Source of the DNA: Ettlia oleoabundans
Lineage: Eukaryota > Chlorophyta > Chlorophyceae > Chlamydomonadales
Direction: 5' to 3'
Length of the DNA: 64,000 nucleotides
NCBI GenBank assembly: GCA_019693395.1
Contig: JAAMXP010002855.1
Coordinates: 1 to 64,000, forward strand
Positions 10,868 through 20,211 of this stretch are shown here, in pieces. The notes beneath the pieces are model-generated. The model had not been told where the DNA came from. It ran no database searches and worked only from the letters and a program-made list of their open reading frames with translations. Within the stretch, counting starts at the first letter, position 1. The number at the start of each line of letters is the position of its first letter. The position numbers were made by a program, and so were the translations under genes.

Positions 10868-12874
10868 TCACACATCGTCAGCCTCATAGCTGAGGGGCAC
10901 GTGGAACTTGGATGGTGCCGGCTTCATCAGTCCCACAAAGTTGTTGCGGTCGTAGCCGGTGGTGTAGGAGCGGGGGAAGTCGAGGTGCGGCGGCTGTGGG
11001 CGGTCGTCCTCGCAGCCCAGCCATAGGCGCACCAGGTGGCGCCGCTCGTGTGGCTGCTCGCCGTCCTTGAATGCTGAGCGTGCGTGCAGGGTGGAGGAGT
11101 TGTGCAGCAGGATGATGTCGCCAGGCTGCAGCCGGTAGCTGACTGCAAAGTCGGGGTGGCTGCCAATCTCCTCAAACAGGCGCAGAGCCTCCATCTGTAG
11201 CGGCGTGAGTGGGGCTTCCTCAGGGTACCTCTCCGCACACAAGCGGTAGTGGGAGCTGTTGTAGTGGGTGGTGAGGTAGCCCTTGTGGTACGAGAACACG
11301 GGCATCTCCCACACAGGTCTCTCGCCGGGCTGCAGGTCCTGGTAGCGGCTGCGGTCACGGAACCAGCCGCCGCTGGCCAGGCAGCGCACAAGGTCCTTGC
11401 GCCCGCGCCGCAGCAGCTCGTTGTGGACTGCCAGGGTGGAGGCAAAGCTGCTGACGCCGCCCTCCTTGGCCTGGGTGATGCACAGCAGGCCTGCAGTAGC
11501 AGCGGGGGCCAGGGAGACAGACACAGTGAGTCGGCTGGCATTTTAAACAGGCCTGGGATTGCTGATGATGGCTTGACAGCAACATTGTCATGCCCATAGG
11601 TTACTGCTAGCCCCTCCCTCCCGCCCCACACAAAACCGCAGCCCACCAAACATGCAGAACCGCACCCACCTGCGCACACCAGTGACAAAGCAAGCAAAAA
11701 ACACAGCACAGGCTGCAGAGCTCACCCAGAACATCTGCCTGTGCGTCGGTGTGCACACCAAACTCCTGCAGCATCAGGGAGGTAGCAGGGCAAATGAAGC
11801 GTGAGACACAGGAAAAGTGGAGCGTAAAAAAATTTGGAAGTCACAGCAGGTCAATTGCTGGTTGTGTTGCGCCAAGCTGCCCAAGCATGAGCTTTTCTAG
11901 GAGCACCAGCAACCATCAGCAGCCCCTGGTCAACACACACCCAAGGGCATGCAACCCCCAGCGCCCAACCAGCTGCCTCTCCCCGCCCCGCTCACCAGGT
12001 TGTGGGCATGTTCACGCTGGGGCACGGGCTTGGCGCTGGCGCCGTCGCTGTCCTTGGGGTAGTGCATCTTGACGTGATTGACCAGCTTGCCGTCCTTGCT
12101 CTGAGGCTGCGGGCGGCCGAGGTGCACGCCCAGCCCCATGTAGCCCGCCACGCTCTCCGCCTCGCTCCACTCACCCACCGGCAGGCCGCTCACCAGTGCA
12201 AAGCCGCGGCCGTGCAGCAGGTCGGCGCGCACCTGGGCCAGCTTGCCGGGCAGCCCACCCGACAGGGGGAAGTCAGCGGGGCGCTTGAGTGAGGACAGGG
12301 GGCGGCCGGAAGCCATGAAGGCGGCCACCGCCTCCTTCAGCTGCGCCACATCATCTACATCCAGCGTCACAACCGCCTCCTGCTCGCGGCCCCTCCAGTC
12401 CGCGGCAGTCCAGACGGCAGGGTCTTTGACCACTGTCAGGGGGCGCACAGTGCCCTGAGGGCCGCTCTCACTGCAGGCGGGCGGGGTGGGCGGGGAATGG
12501 GGGTAAGGTTGCAGGTCGGAAGACGGGCTTGCAGAAGGCAAACATGCTGTACAAGTGAGTCAAAGTGAGCCCTCCAATTGCCCCTCATTTGCCCTTGCAA
12601 CAGCTGCCCAACCCTCGAGCCCACCACCGACACTCCTTGCAACTGCTGTCTCCACTGTGCTCATCGGCAGCAGATCTGGGCTGCACGCAGGCCGGCTGGT
12701 ACGGAGAACCCACCTAGGGGCGCGGGCGATGGAGGAGATTGAACAACTGAGTAGCCGGCTTGAAACGCGGCAAGACAGGCTGTGGAATGAGTTGCGCATC
12801 TCCAACAGACTGCTTTCATTGTTCACGGCATCGAAGGGGGAGATGGTGGGGAGCTGGGGTAGGGCGGTAGCCAT
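10868..12874 (-). CDS. TauD/TfdA-like Fe(II)/2-oxoglutarate dioxygenase
   Basis: A non-heme iron oxygenase of the clavaminate-synthase fold; the substrate is unknown (this family includes taurine and gamma-butyrobetaine hydroxylases). Three exons are firm: one ending at 11996 (with KHCVK-free text KLVNHVKMHYPKDSDG and QREHAHNL), 11765-11726 and 11490-10868. They join in phase to give EFGVHTDAQADVLGLLCITQ, where H-x-D supplies two iron ligands, followed by GGVSSFAS. The distal ligand is in NSSTLHARSAF, with the 2-oxoglutarate arginine probably in RRHLVRLWL. The large exon has an open frame back to 12541 but no ATG before an upstream stop, so an upstream coding exon is needed. The best candidate is 12874 to about 12620 (start MATALPQLPTISPFDAV), Ser/Arg-rich like an organelle transit peptide; its splice to the next exon (acceptor about 12470-12455) is not settled. 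Confidence 0.82.
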
Positions 12875-13170
12875 GTTGCCTCGGTTGGATGCAAGCTATG
12901 GGAACTTGGGAGGGTTTGCGGGAAGATCTTCGTGATATCGCCGACGGTACGGTTGGTTCGAGAAAAAAATAAGATGAAGAACGGGCGTCTCGGGCTCTTT
13001 TATGCCAAGCGCCGCGTACCGCCAGCTGGCGATCGAGATGGCTTACGAGCGCGCCATCTGGCAGGGCACGTGTGTCACTTGTGCCTGCATGTTTTGCTGG
13101 CACATCCGGCTGGACGCGGATGATCACTCGGCGGCTTCCGCTTCCTGCCATGCCTCCCAGGGGAAGGGCT

Positions 13171-13210
13171 GGCTGGCCCAGGGCTGGCCCAGGGCTGGCC
13201 CAGGGCTGGC
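13171..13210. repeat. 11-bp tandem repeat, about 3.6 copies
   Basis: Perfect copies of GGCTGGCCCAG at 13171-13181, 13182-13192 and 13193-13203, followed by a partial copy to 13210. Confidence 0.9.
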
Positions 13211-13503
13211 AGCGGTGGCGATGGCTAGGTATCTGTAGCGGTGGATTACAGCCCTGTTCATCACACCACCCAGCCACGATGGAGGCGTTTTAGGTAAGGC
13301 CACGAAGGTTTCCAGAGCGTGCAGCAGCGCAAGAGTCCAACCCCAACATGCCGTGCCCCCGCCGCACTTGGGTGTCCCATACGGGCTTCGATGGTCGCCA
13401 GTCGGTGACGCAAGCTCGCACACTGGCAGGCATTTAACCTTTTTGGTGACGACTATCAGTCAACGTTTACATCACATGCAACCTACTTTATGAAAGTCAG
13501 CGT

Positions 13504-13508
13504 TTACA
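13504..13508 (-). terminator. Putative poly(A) signal TGTAA of the kinase gene
   Basis: TTACA on the plus strand reads TGTAA on the minus strand, 139 nt past the kinase stop at 13647. A second copy is at 13467-13471. Confidence 0.4.
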
Positions 13509-13646
13509 TGTCAGTGTGTGCCAGTGAATGTCGCAGCAGTTGCATGCATGATGAAAGAGCGTCAGTAAAGATGAGAGCAGCAGCAACAGTAGTGAAGTAT
13601 CATATGCATGGACGGTCCGAGCAGGAGATCGCCAACAGGCAGAAGA

Positions 13647-16600
13647 TCACCGCTGAGGTTGCTGCTGCCGCGACCGCTCCAAGCAATGCCTAGCTGTGCC
13701 GGCTGCAAATGCGGCAATTTCGTCACAGAAATCCGCCACCATAGGCAGGCTTTGAGGGTCGGTAGCTGCAGAGCAGGGACGACCGGCACACGAACAACTT
13801 GTGTTGGCCAGCAGCACAACAGCCGGGCAGCCGCCCCTGCATATGCACCAACCCCTACAAATTGCCCCAGCGTGGGTAAACACACAAGGCAAAAACTGCA
13901 ATGCAAAATCTGCATGGGAAACAATGATGAGGAACCAAGCAGTGCTGAGCCTACCGACCTGTCGCCAGCTCATCCAGCAGCCAGCACAGCACCCCCGCCG
14001 CCTCGCTGGGCTCCAGACCCCGCAACTGGCGGCAAGCAGTCGCAGCGGGCTCAGACAGCGCACCCTGCCTGCAGCACCACAGCAACTTGTCAGGGAGCTT
14101 GAAGGGTTGCTGGCACGCTTGCGGTGGAGCGACAATGGACAAAAACGCCCTTTAAAGGGAGGGGAAGCCTGCCAGCCACACGGCATTGCCCAACACTGCC
14201 GCTAGTAAGGTGCAGCAGGCGATTGTTCTAACGCTAATGACAGCCAAACTGCCGACTGACCACAGAATGTGCCTCCTGCCCATGCATGGCTGCAAGCTTC
14301 CGCTGCCTGCACTTTCCTCCCACCTCAGGGCAAACACATAGTCCAGCAGGCCCCGATATTTCTTGTGCGCCTCCTCATCCAATGCCCCACCGCCGCTGTA
14401 GCCCCCAGCCTTGCTGCCAACCCCAGTGCCGCCACCTCCGCTCCCCAGCTTGCCGTCCGCCTCCGAGGCTGAGGCCTGCTGCTGCGCAATCACAGCGACA
14501 CCGTCCCCCTGTGCCGCTGCTGCACCAGACGGCTGCTCCGCCGCTGCGTCTGCTGCTGCGGTGGGGGGAGGCAAGGCTGGAGGAGCAGCGTGGCCCTGCC
14601 CCTGCCCCGCCATGCTGCCGCCTTCCCTGCGATGTTGATGCCCCAGCCTGCTTGTGCCGCCGCCACGTGGAGATCTGCTGCGGCTCCTGCTGCCACCACC
14701 TGCCTTACCCCGCCGCCGCGTGCCGTCACCACCGCGGCGCCCCTGCCGCTCCTGTGACCGGCTGCGGCTCCGCCTCCTCCTGCCGCGATCTCGCTCGCAA
14801 TCCCGCTCTCTGTCCCTGCTGCGGCTGCGGCTGCGGCTGCGACTCCGCCCCCTGTCTCTGCTCCTGCTGCGACTGCGCCTTCTGCTGCCGTACTTGTCCC
14901 TGCTCCTGTCCCTGCTCCTGCTCCTGCTGCGCCCATACCGGTCGCGGCTGCGGCTGTGGCGATCCCTGCTCCTGCTCCGCCTGCCCCTGCTGCGGCTGCG
15001 CCGCTCCCGGCCCCGCCGCCCCCTGCTCTGCTCTTGGCTGCACTGCTTGCTGAGGCTTGAGGCCTCGGGCTCTTGTTGCTGAAGGTGTGATGGCAGCGGG
15101 GGCTGTGCCTCCCTTCCCGCTGCTGCCGGCACGGCCGTCTGGGCCGCCGCTACCGCTGTTGCCGGAAATGGCGCTGGCTCTAACTGATCAAATCGCGAAC
15201 GGCGGCGTTCCGCAGGCGGCTGCGTGGGGCCACCGTCGCCGCTGCCAACACTGCCTAGCTGCCCAGGCACCTGCGCTGCTGCGGGCGCCTCTCCGCTGCT
15301 GCTGCCGGGGCGCAGCCCATTGGCCGCCCACGGCCCTCTCCGCTCCGCCGGCGGTGCCGCTGTGGGCAGGGATGGCGCCAGTGGCAGTGCTTGTGCTGGG
15401 TCGCCGTTATCAAGACAGAGCAGCCTGGCGCGCAGGAAGGCGTAGTCCACGCCATTATGAAACTCCAGGGTGGCCAGGTACTGGCTGATGTCGTAGAGAG
15501 CCTGGCAGAGGAAGCAAGTTAAGGACGGGTTGCAGCAAGGGTGAGCCGATCGCAGCGCTGGGGGGGGGGGGGGGGNNNNNNNNNNNTATATGAAGCTGGC
15601 GGTTTTAAAACCAGGGAAGTATGGGCAGATGGCAATCATGCAGAGCTGCAGAAACAGCAAGCTGGCACTGCAGGGCAGCACAGTGTGGGACGGTGAAAGG
15701 GGCCGAAGTAAGCAGCCCACCCCAGCCAGCAGGCAGGATAGGCAGCCAAACAGGGCACACAGCTGCATGGCCGCAGGTGCAGACAGGCAGCCAGCCGGTC
15801 AGGACAGACAAGCAAATTGACGGGCGGGCAGGCGGGAGGGCAGGCGGGCGGGTAGGCACCTTTGGGCAGGGCATGGTTGAGAAGAGGAGCTGCGGGCGTT
15901 CCAGGCACTCCAGCTTCCGCTGCAGCACGCACTCCTTGCTGAGACCGCCTCCGCCGCCACCGCCACCTCCACCTCCACCGCCGCCACCATTCAACATCTG
16001 ATGCTGCAGTGAAGGCTGCAGGTGGTGGGGCACGGGTGCTCCTTCTGCTGCCACTGCCACAGCCGCGGCAGCCTCTAGCTGGGCCTCACCGCCGCCACTG
16101 AACCCCGCTGCAGGTGGCACAGGCGCGGCATCGCGGTCGGTGCGCCAGGGCAGGGTGCCTGCAGCATGGCCAGTGTGGTGACAGAACACCATGTCACATA
16201 ACAGCAAAGCCTACCTACCCCATACCCCCCCACACAAACAATAGCCACCCTGCCCTCTGCACTCCATATGCTGCTGCCATGAGACCCGCACCGCCACCAC
16301 TACAGCCGGCACCTATTCAATGCACCCCCACCGCCCCTCACTCACTCACCGTCCACCAGTTCCACCAGGCAGTAGAACCAGCCCCACAGGTCGTCTCGAG
16401 GGCTCTGGTCCTGCTGCCGATGGCAGTTCACTGGGGCAAAAGGGGGACAGGAGGTAGAGGGAACAAGGCGGATGGGTCGAACAGGCGGCTGGGCATGAAG
16501 TGAGCACCACTTAAGGTGGGAAAGCAGTGAGCAGCAGATAGCCTTCGAGCCAACCAACCTACCACAGATGCTTGGCGTCACTATGCTACCCACCCACTAT

Positions 16601-18434
16601 CCGCCACCCACCCACCCACCCGCCCACCCATCCACACACCTGATGCGTATGTGGTGCTGCCGCGGAAAGCTGCCTCCTGTCTGGGCGGCAGCAGCGTGCC
16701 CGACACCTCGTCCAAGTACATGCGGGCCAGCCCAAAGTCAACCAGAACCCAGCTGGCTGCAGGAGAGCGGCAGGGCGGGGAGGCCGCAGATGCGGGGCGG
16801 GACAGGCTGGGGATAGAGGTTGAAACCAGGAGGAGCGAGGGAGGGAGGGAGGCAGGAAGCAACCCTGAAGAACCCAGGTCGAGGCTTCAACAATGTCGGG
16901 AGGCGAGGTGGGTGGTGGGTGTGAGGTGCCAAAGCCACTCGTGGCGCGGCGGCAATCTACCAAAGCATGAGCAGCAGATGCGCTCCAAGTGGCAGGTGGG
17001 CGAAAGCAGACTGTCGCTGCAACTCAGGTGTCAAGAGGGGCTCCACTGCGTCCGGCATTGTTGGTGCCATCCCACAACCCTACATGCACACCCCAACGTA
17101 CAGACCCGGCCAGCCACACACCATGTGTCACAGCCTACCAGCCACCCACCTGCCGCTGGATCCACGGCCTCCACCCCCGCGGGTGCTGCCACAAAGTTAG
17201 CTGGCTTGACGTCTCTGTGTATCACCCCCAGGCTGTGCACCTCCTCCAGGGCCTTGAGCATGCTGCAGCCAATGACCTGCGGGGCGTGAGGGCAAAGGGC
17301 AGTACGGAAGCCAGGTGGGAGAGCCGACGTTGCCGACCGATCGAGCAGCTAGAGGAAGCCTTGAGCAATACAAGGCAGTTGAGGGGTGAGGCAGGCACCG
17401 GTGTTGAGGAGCATGTTCTGTGTTGATATTTCTCAGCCCACCGCCACTCTCTTCCTAGATGCGGCTTGTAAGGATTGCTGTGAGTGCAATGAGCGGAAGG
17501 CCCCACTGCATGCACGAACCACCTGCAAGTGAGCCAGCCCGGCCAACCAGGCAGCACCGCTGCGCGCTGCCCACCTTTGCGGCGGCTAGGCTGGCCTGAC
17601 CCCCCAGAAGTGTGCGGCGTGTGGCTGCCAAGTTCTCCCCTAAACGGTCCATGACCATGTAGAAGCGGGAACCCGGGCCTGCGGGAGATGTGGGGTGGAT
17701 GAGTACGTGCTGAATTGGGTTGGGTGGGTGGGGTCAGAGTGAAGGGCTTGCAAGGCAGCGAGCGGGAATGGCAAAAGTAAGCAGTGGGGCAACAGCGTGC
17801 ATAGCGTGCAGCGCACATCAGCAATTGAGTCCACATGGATCTCGTGGTTCAGCCAGAGGCAAGCTCTCATGCGCATGAGCGGGGTGATCACAGGCCAGCA
17901 CGGCTGTGCAGCTTGCCTGGGCTTGGGTGCTCGCCGCCCTCATGCACCCGCACCGCCTGCTTGCACCCGCCTTGCAACCGCTTCAGGACCTTGAACTCCT
18001 GCTTGACGGTCCTCACATCGCCCTTCTTCTCGATCTTAATGGCCCGCTGCAGCATGAGGACACCAGCGCAGGCAGCACGGGGAAGGGATGCCGGAGCCGT
18101 GGTTCCGGAGCACGTGGTGTAAGTGTTGCTGCTGGTGGAACGGCTGACCAACGGCTATCACCCTATTAATGTGGTTGCCGCACATCGCGACTGTGACCGG
18201 CTGCTCTGACAGGGAGGCGGCCAGCGGCCGGCACCAGGGCAAACTAGGTGTAAGTGCAGCGGCAGCTGTTGGGGCGCCGCTGCCGCCCGTCTGCAACTGT
18301 CCCCTCACCTGCTGCTGTGTCACCAGGTCCACCGCCTGGTAAACCTCGCTAAACTGCCCCTCTCCTATCTTCTTCTCCACTTGCCACCGAGCCCTCTCCC
18401 CGTGCACCACATCGCCGGGCCGGAGGATGGCCAT
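13647..18434 (-). CDS. Tau-tubulin-kinase-like (CK1 superfamily) protein kinase with Arg/Ser-rich tail
   Basis: A Ser/Thr kinase of the TTBK branch of the CK1 group. Exons read: 18434-18309, a segment starting 18046, 17678-17575, 17276-17150, 16756-16640, 16430-16350, 16158-15860, about 15508-14315, then two C-terminal exons ending at TGA 13649-13647. Kinase motifs in order: glycine loop KIGEGQFSEVYQ, ATP-binding lysine in RAIKIEKKG, FYMVMDRLGENLA, catalytic loop VIHRDVKPANF, VDFGLARMY, and the TTBK-type FRGSTTYASVNCHRQQ with DDLWGWFYCLVELVDG. A disordered insert of about 75 residues with a poly-Gly tract follows TLPWRTD; the lobe resumes at MPCPKALYDISQYLATL. The next exon carries over 100 residues of RS/RD repeats (about 15035-14660). 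The segment LLDYVFALRW and a short helical tail end the protein. Exon 2's donor and the last two junctions are uncertain, and an unfinished gap lies in the intron at 15576. Confidence 0.88.
15560..15586. other. Assembly gap: G homopolymer plus 11 N
   Basis: Sixteen G (15560-15575) run directly into eleven N (15576-15586). It lies in the kinase intron between the exons at 15508 and 15860, so coding sequence is not visibly affected. It marks a sequencing or assembly failure, and true intron length is unknown. Confidence 0.98.
15937..15985 (-). repeat. In-frame GGN repeat coding poly-glycine
   Basis: On the minus strand a run of GGN codons encodes 15 glycines inside the disordered insert of the kinase C-lobe. 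Codons are mixed (GGT, GGC, GGA), so it is not a pure microsatellite. Confidence 0.85.
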
Positions 18435-18665
18435 CGCACCCCTGCCTGCGGGAGCGGGCTTCAGTTAGCCATTCGTGTTTCGTGGTGGCTGCGATCAAGC
18501 GCTCCACCAGCCGGGAAGTCCAAACATAGGGTCCTGTACAGCCCGTACTGAGTTCAGTTGTGCCAAAGCCTGGTTTGGGGCTCCTGAGGACAGTCATCCG
18601 GTCAGTCACTTCAGGCATTTTGCACGACTTTATTTGAAGCTGCAGAACGAGACCTTTCAAGCACC
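18435..18665. promoter_or_regulatory. Short bidirectional promoter region
   Basis: Only 231 bp separate the ATG of the minus-strand kinase from the ATG of the plus-strand small membrane protein, so both promoters and 5'UTRs must share it. No specific element was recognised. Confidence 0.55.
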
Positions 18666-19679
18666 ATGATAGTGAGTGCGGTTTTTGCGCGGGCCTACAC
18701 CGGTTTTCGGGGTGTCTCAGATATTTCACTCTTTTGGGTGGCATAAGGTGTATTGCCCGGTTGATATCCCTGCGGACGTTTGCCTATTTTCGGCACAGGG
18801 GTGCTACCGCCCACGTTGACGGACTTGCTGCCCCCGCCTGTTCGAACCGCCAGAGCTTGGTGCAATATGCTGCTGAGCCCCTCCTATTAATCAAATGACA
18901 ATGTAGATTTGCCTGGGACCGTTCTGTGTGCCGCTGCACCTGTTGCTGCCGTTCCTGGTGACACTGGCGCACCAGCGCGGATACCTACCATGGTTCAAGG
19001 TGCGGGGTTTGGCAAAGGGTACTTGCTGCTGGGTGGCTAGGCGGGCGTTGTTCACCCTCTATGTTCTCCTGCTGCACTGAACGCGTCTGGTTGTTGATTC
19101 AAGCTGTTAGGTCCCAACAACCCAACCCCACCCACCCATCCACAAACTCCAAGGTTCACTCATTGCGCTTCCCAGCGCCCGAGCCATGTCGACACCGCAA
19201 CCCGCTCTGCCGCCTCCCTGCCCTACTGCAGCGCGAGTGGGTTACGTTTACTTGGTGGATACAGCAGTGCAGATGGCTGGCTGCATGGTGAGCTTGCACC
19301 TTGGCACTCCGGTCGCAGCTTGCTTGTTCCTTTGCCTTTTTTGTTGCTTGATCTTAGGTGGGCTTGCTTGCCACGCAAGTTGGCTGTCTCGCTGGTTTGC
19401 CACACCGTTGCCAATGCATCAGCTGTCTTATAACGGTGCCATTGCAGGCTGATGGGCAGGCAGCAGCCGGCAGCAGGCACGGATAGTCCAAACGGAAACA
19501 ACCGGAGTGCCGAGTGCTGTGCTGAGGTTCACGACAAAGCGGCAGACAAGACGCAAATCACAGGTGCTGGTGGCAGCAAAAGCAGCAGCGCCAAACGTGG
19601 CACAGCGGGCGCGACAGCACCCAGTGCCAGCACAGGCGTCCAGCTGCGCAATCGCACCGCAGCTGCTGCTGCCAAGTAG
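18666..19679 (+). CDS. Small membrane-anchored protein, unidentified (128 aa)
   Basis: Four exons chain to 387 nt: 18666-18671 (only ATGATA), 18907-18999, 19232-19287, 19448-19679. The protein starts MIICLGPFCVPLHLLLPFLV, one strong hydrophobic hairpin or anchor, followed by GYLPWFKREWVTFTWWIQQC, rich in Trp and Lys as at a membrane surface, and a disordered Ala/Ser/Lys/Arg tail ending LRNRTAAAAAK. The tiny first exon was chosen because the only ATG immediately before the hydrophobic exon is followed by TAG, while ATGATA followed by GTGAGT is a good donor and joins in phase 0. The start is reminiscent of short UPF0729 (C18orf32-like) membrane proteins, but this is only a resemblance. The function is unknown. 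Confidence 0.68.
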
Positions 19680-20211
19680 AGCATGTTCACCTCTTCAACA
19701 CAACTACTATATGCATGGTGACCTTCCTTTCCATCCATCTAGCAAGCAGAAAGTAAAAAGTGCTGTGTACAACTTGAAAGTGTAGCGGACTTACGATCCA
19801 CCCTTTCGGCTCAAACTGACATGACGACAGAAAAATTTTGGTGGGCGAGAAAACTTGTTGGCACAAGTGCCAGGAAACAAAGGCACTGACTGCACTAGAT
19901 ATGGGCAGCAAGTGCGCAGAGACGAGAAGCGGTGTGATTGTGGCATGAAATGGGTGACTAGGTGGTAACACAACATTATGAATGGTGTCATACAGCTAGG
20001 AGACGGGTGCAGGGCAAAGAGTGGAGCACACAGGCACAGCCAGACATTGACCCGCCTAGGTTCAGTTTGTGCCAATCTGCATGTGGACATCCAACACACG
20101 CCCTTGACAGCTGCTCTTCTCACAGCTGGCTGTACTCTGCAATCTGTCAGCCCCCAGTGCTGCTCCCACCGCCGGTGCCAACCTGCTATGAGTAACGTTC
20201 TGATTCTTTTT
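19680..20211. other. Convergent 3' region
   Basis: This lies between the stops of the small membrane protein (plus) and the PRC-barrel protein (minus) and presumably holds both 3'UTRs. No TGTAA or other feature was found. Confidence 0.4.

Larger units (their letters stand above)
12875..13646. other. Intergenic region upstream of dioxygenase, downstream of kinase
   Basis: It contains the putative promoter of the dioxygenase, an 11-bp tandem repeat at 13171-13210 and, on the minus strand, TGTAA at 13508-13504, about 140 nt after the kinase stop. No gene was supported. Confidence 0.45.

Noticed and set aside
12471..12541. Dioxygenase starting at TTG 12541
   Set aside because: A eukaryotic gene needs an ATG, and a pyrimidine-rich CTGCAG acceptor lies within this stretch, so it is more likely an intron end.
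14286..15053. Long Cys-rich open frame on the plus strand
   Set aside because: It is the antisense shadow of the kinase RS-repeat exon; CGN/AGN repeats keep the other strand open.
16585..16640. CCCA/CACC repeats as a possible telomere-like or CRISPR-like array
   Set aside because: This is an irregular simple-sequence tract in a kinase intron, without spacers or telomere units.
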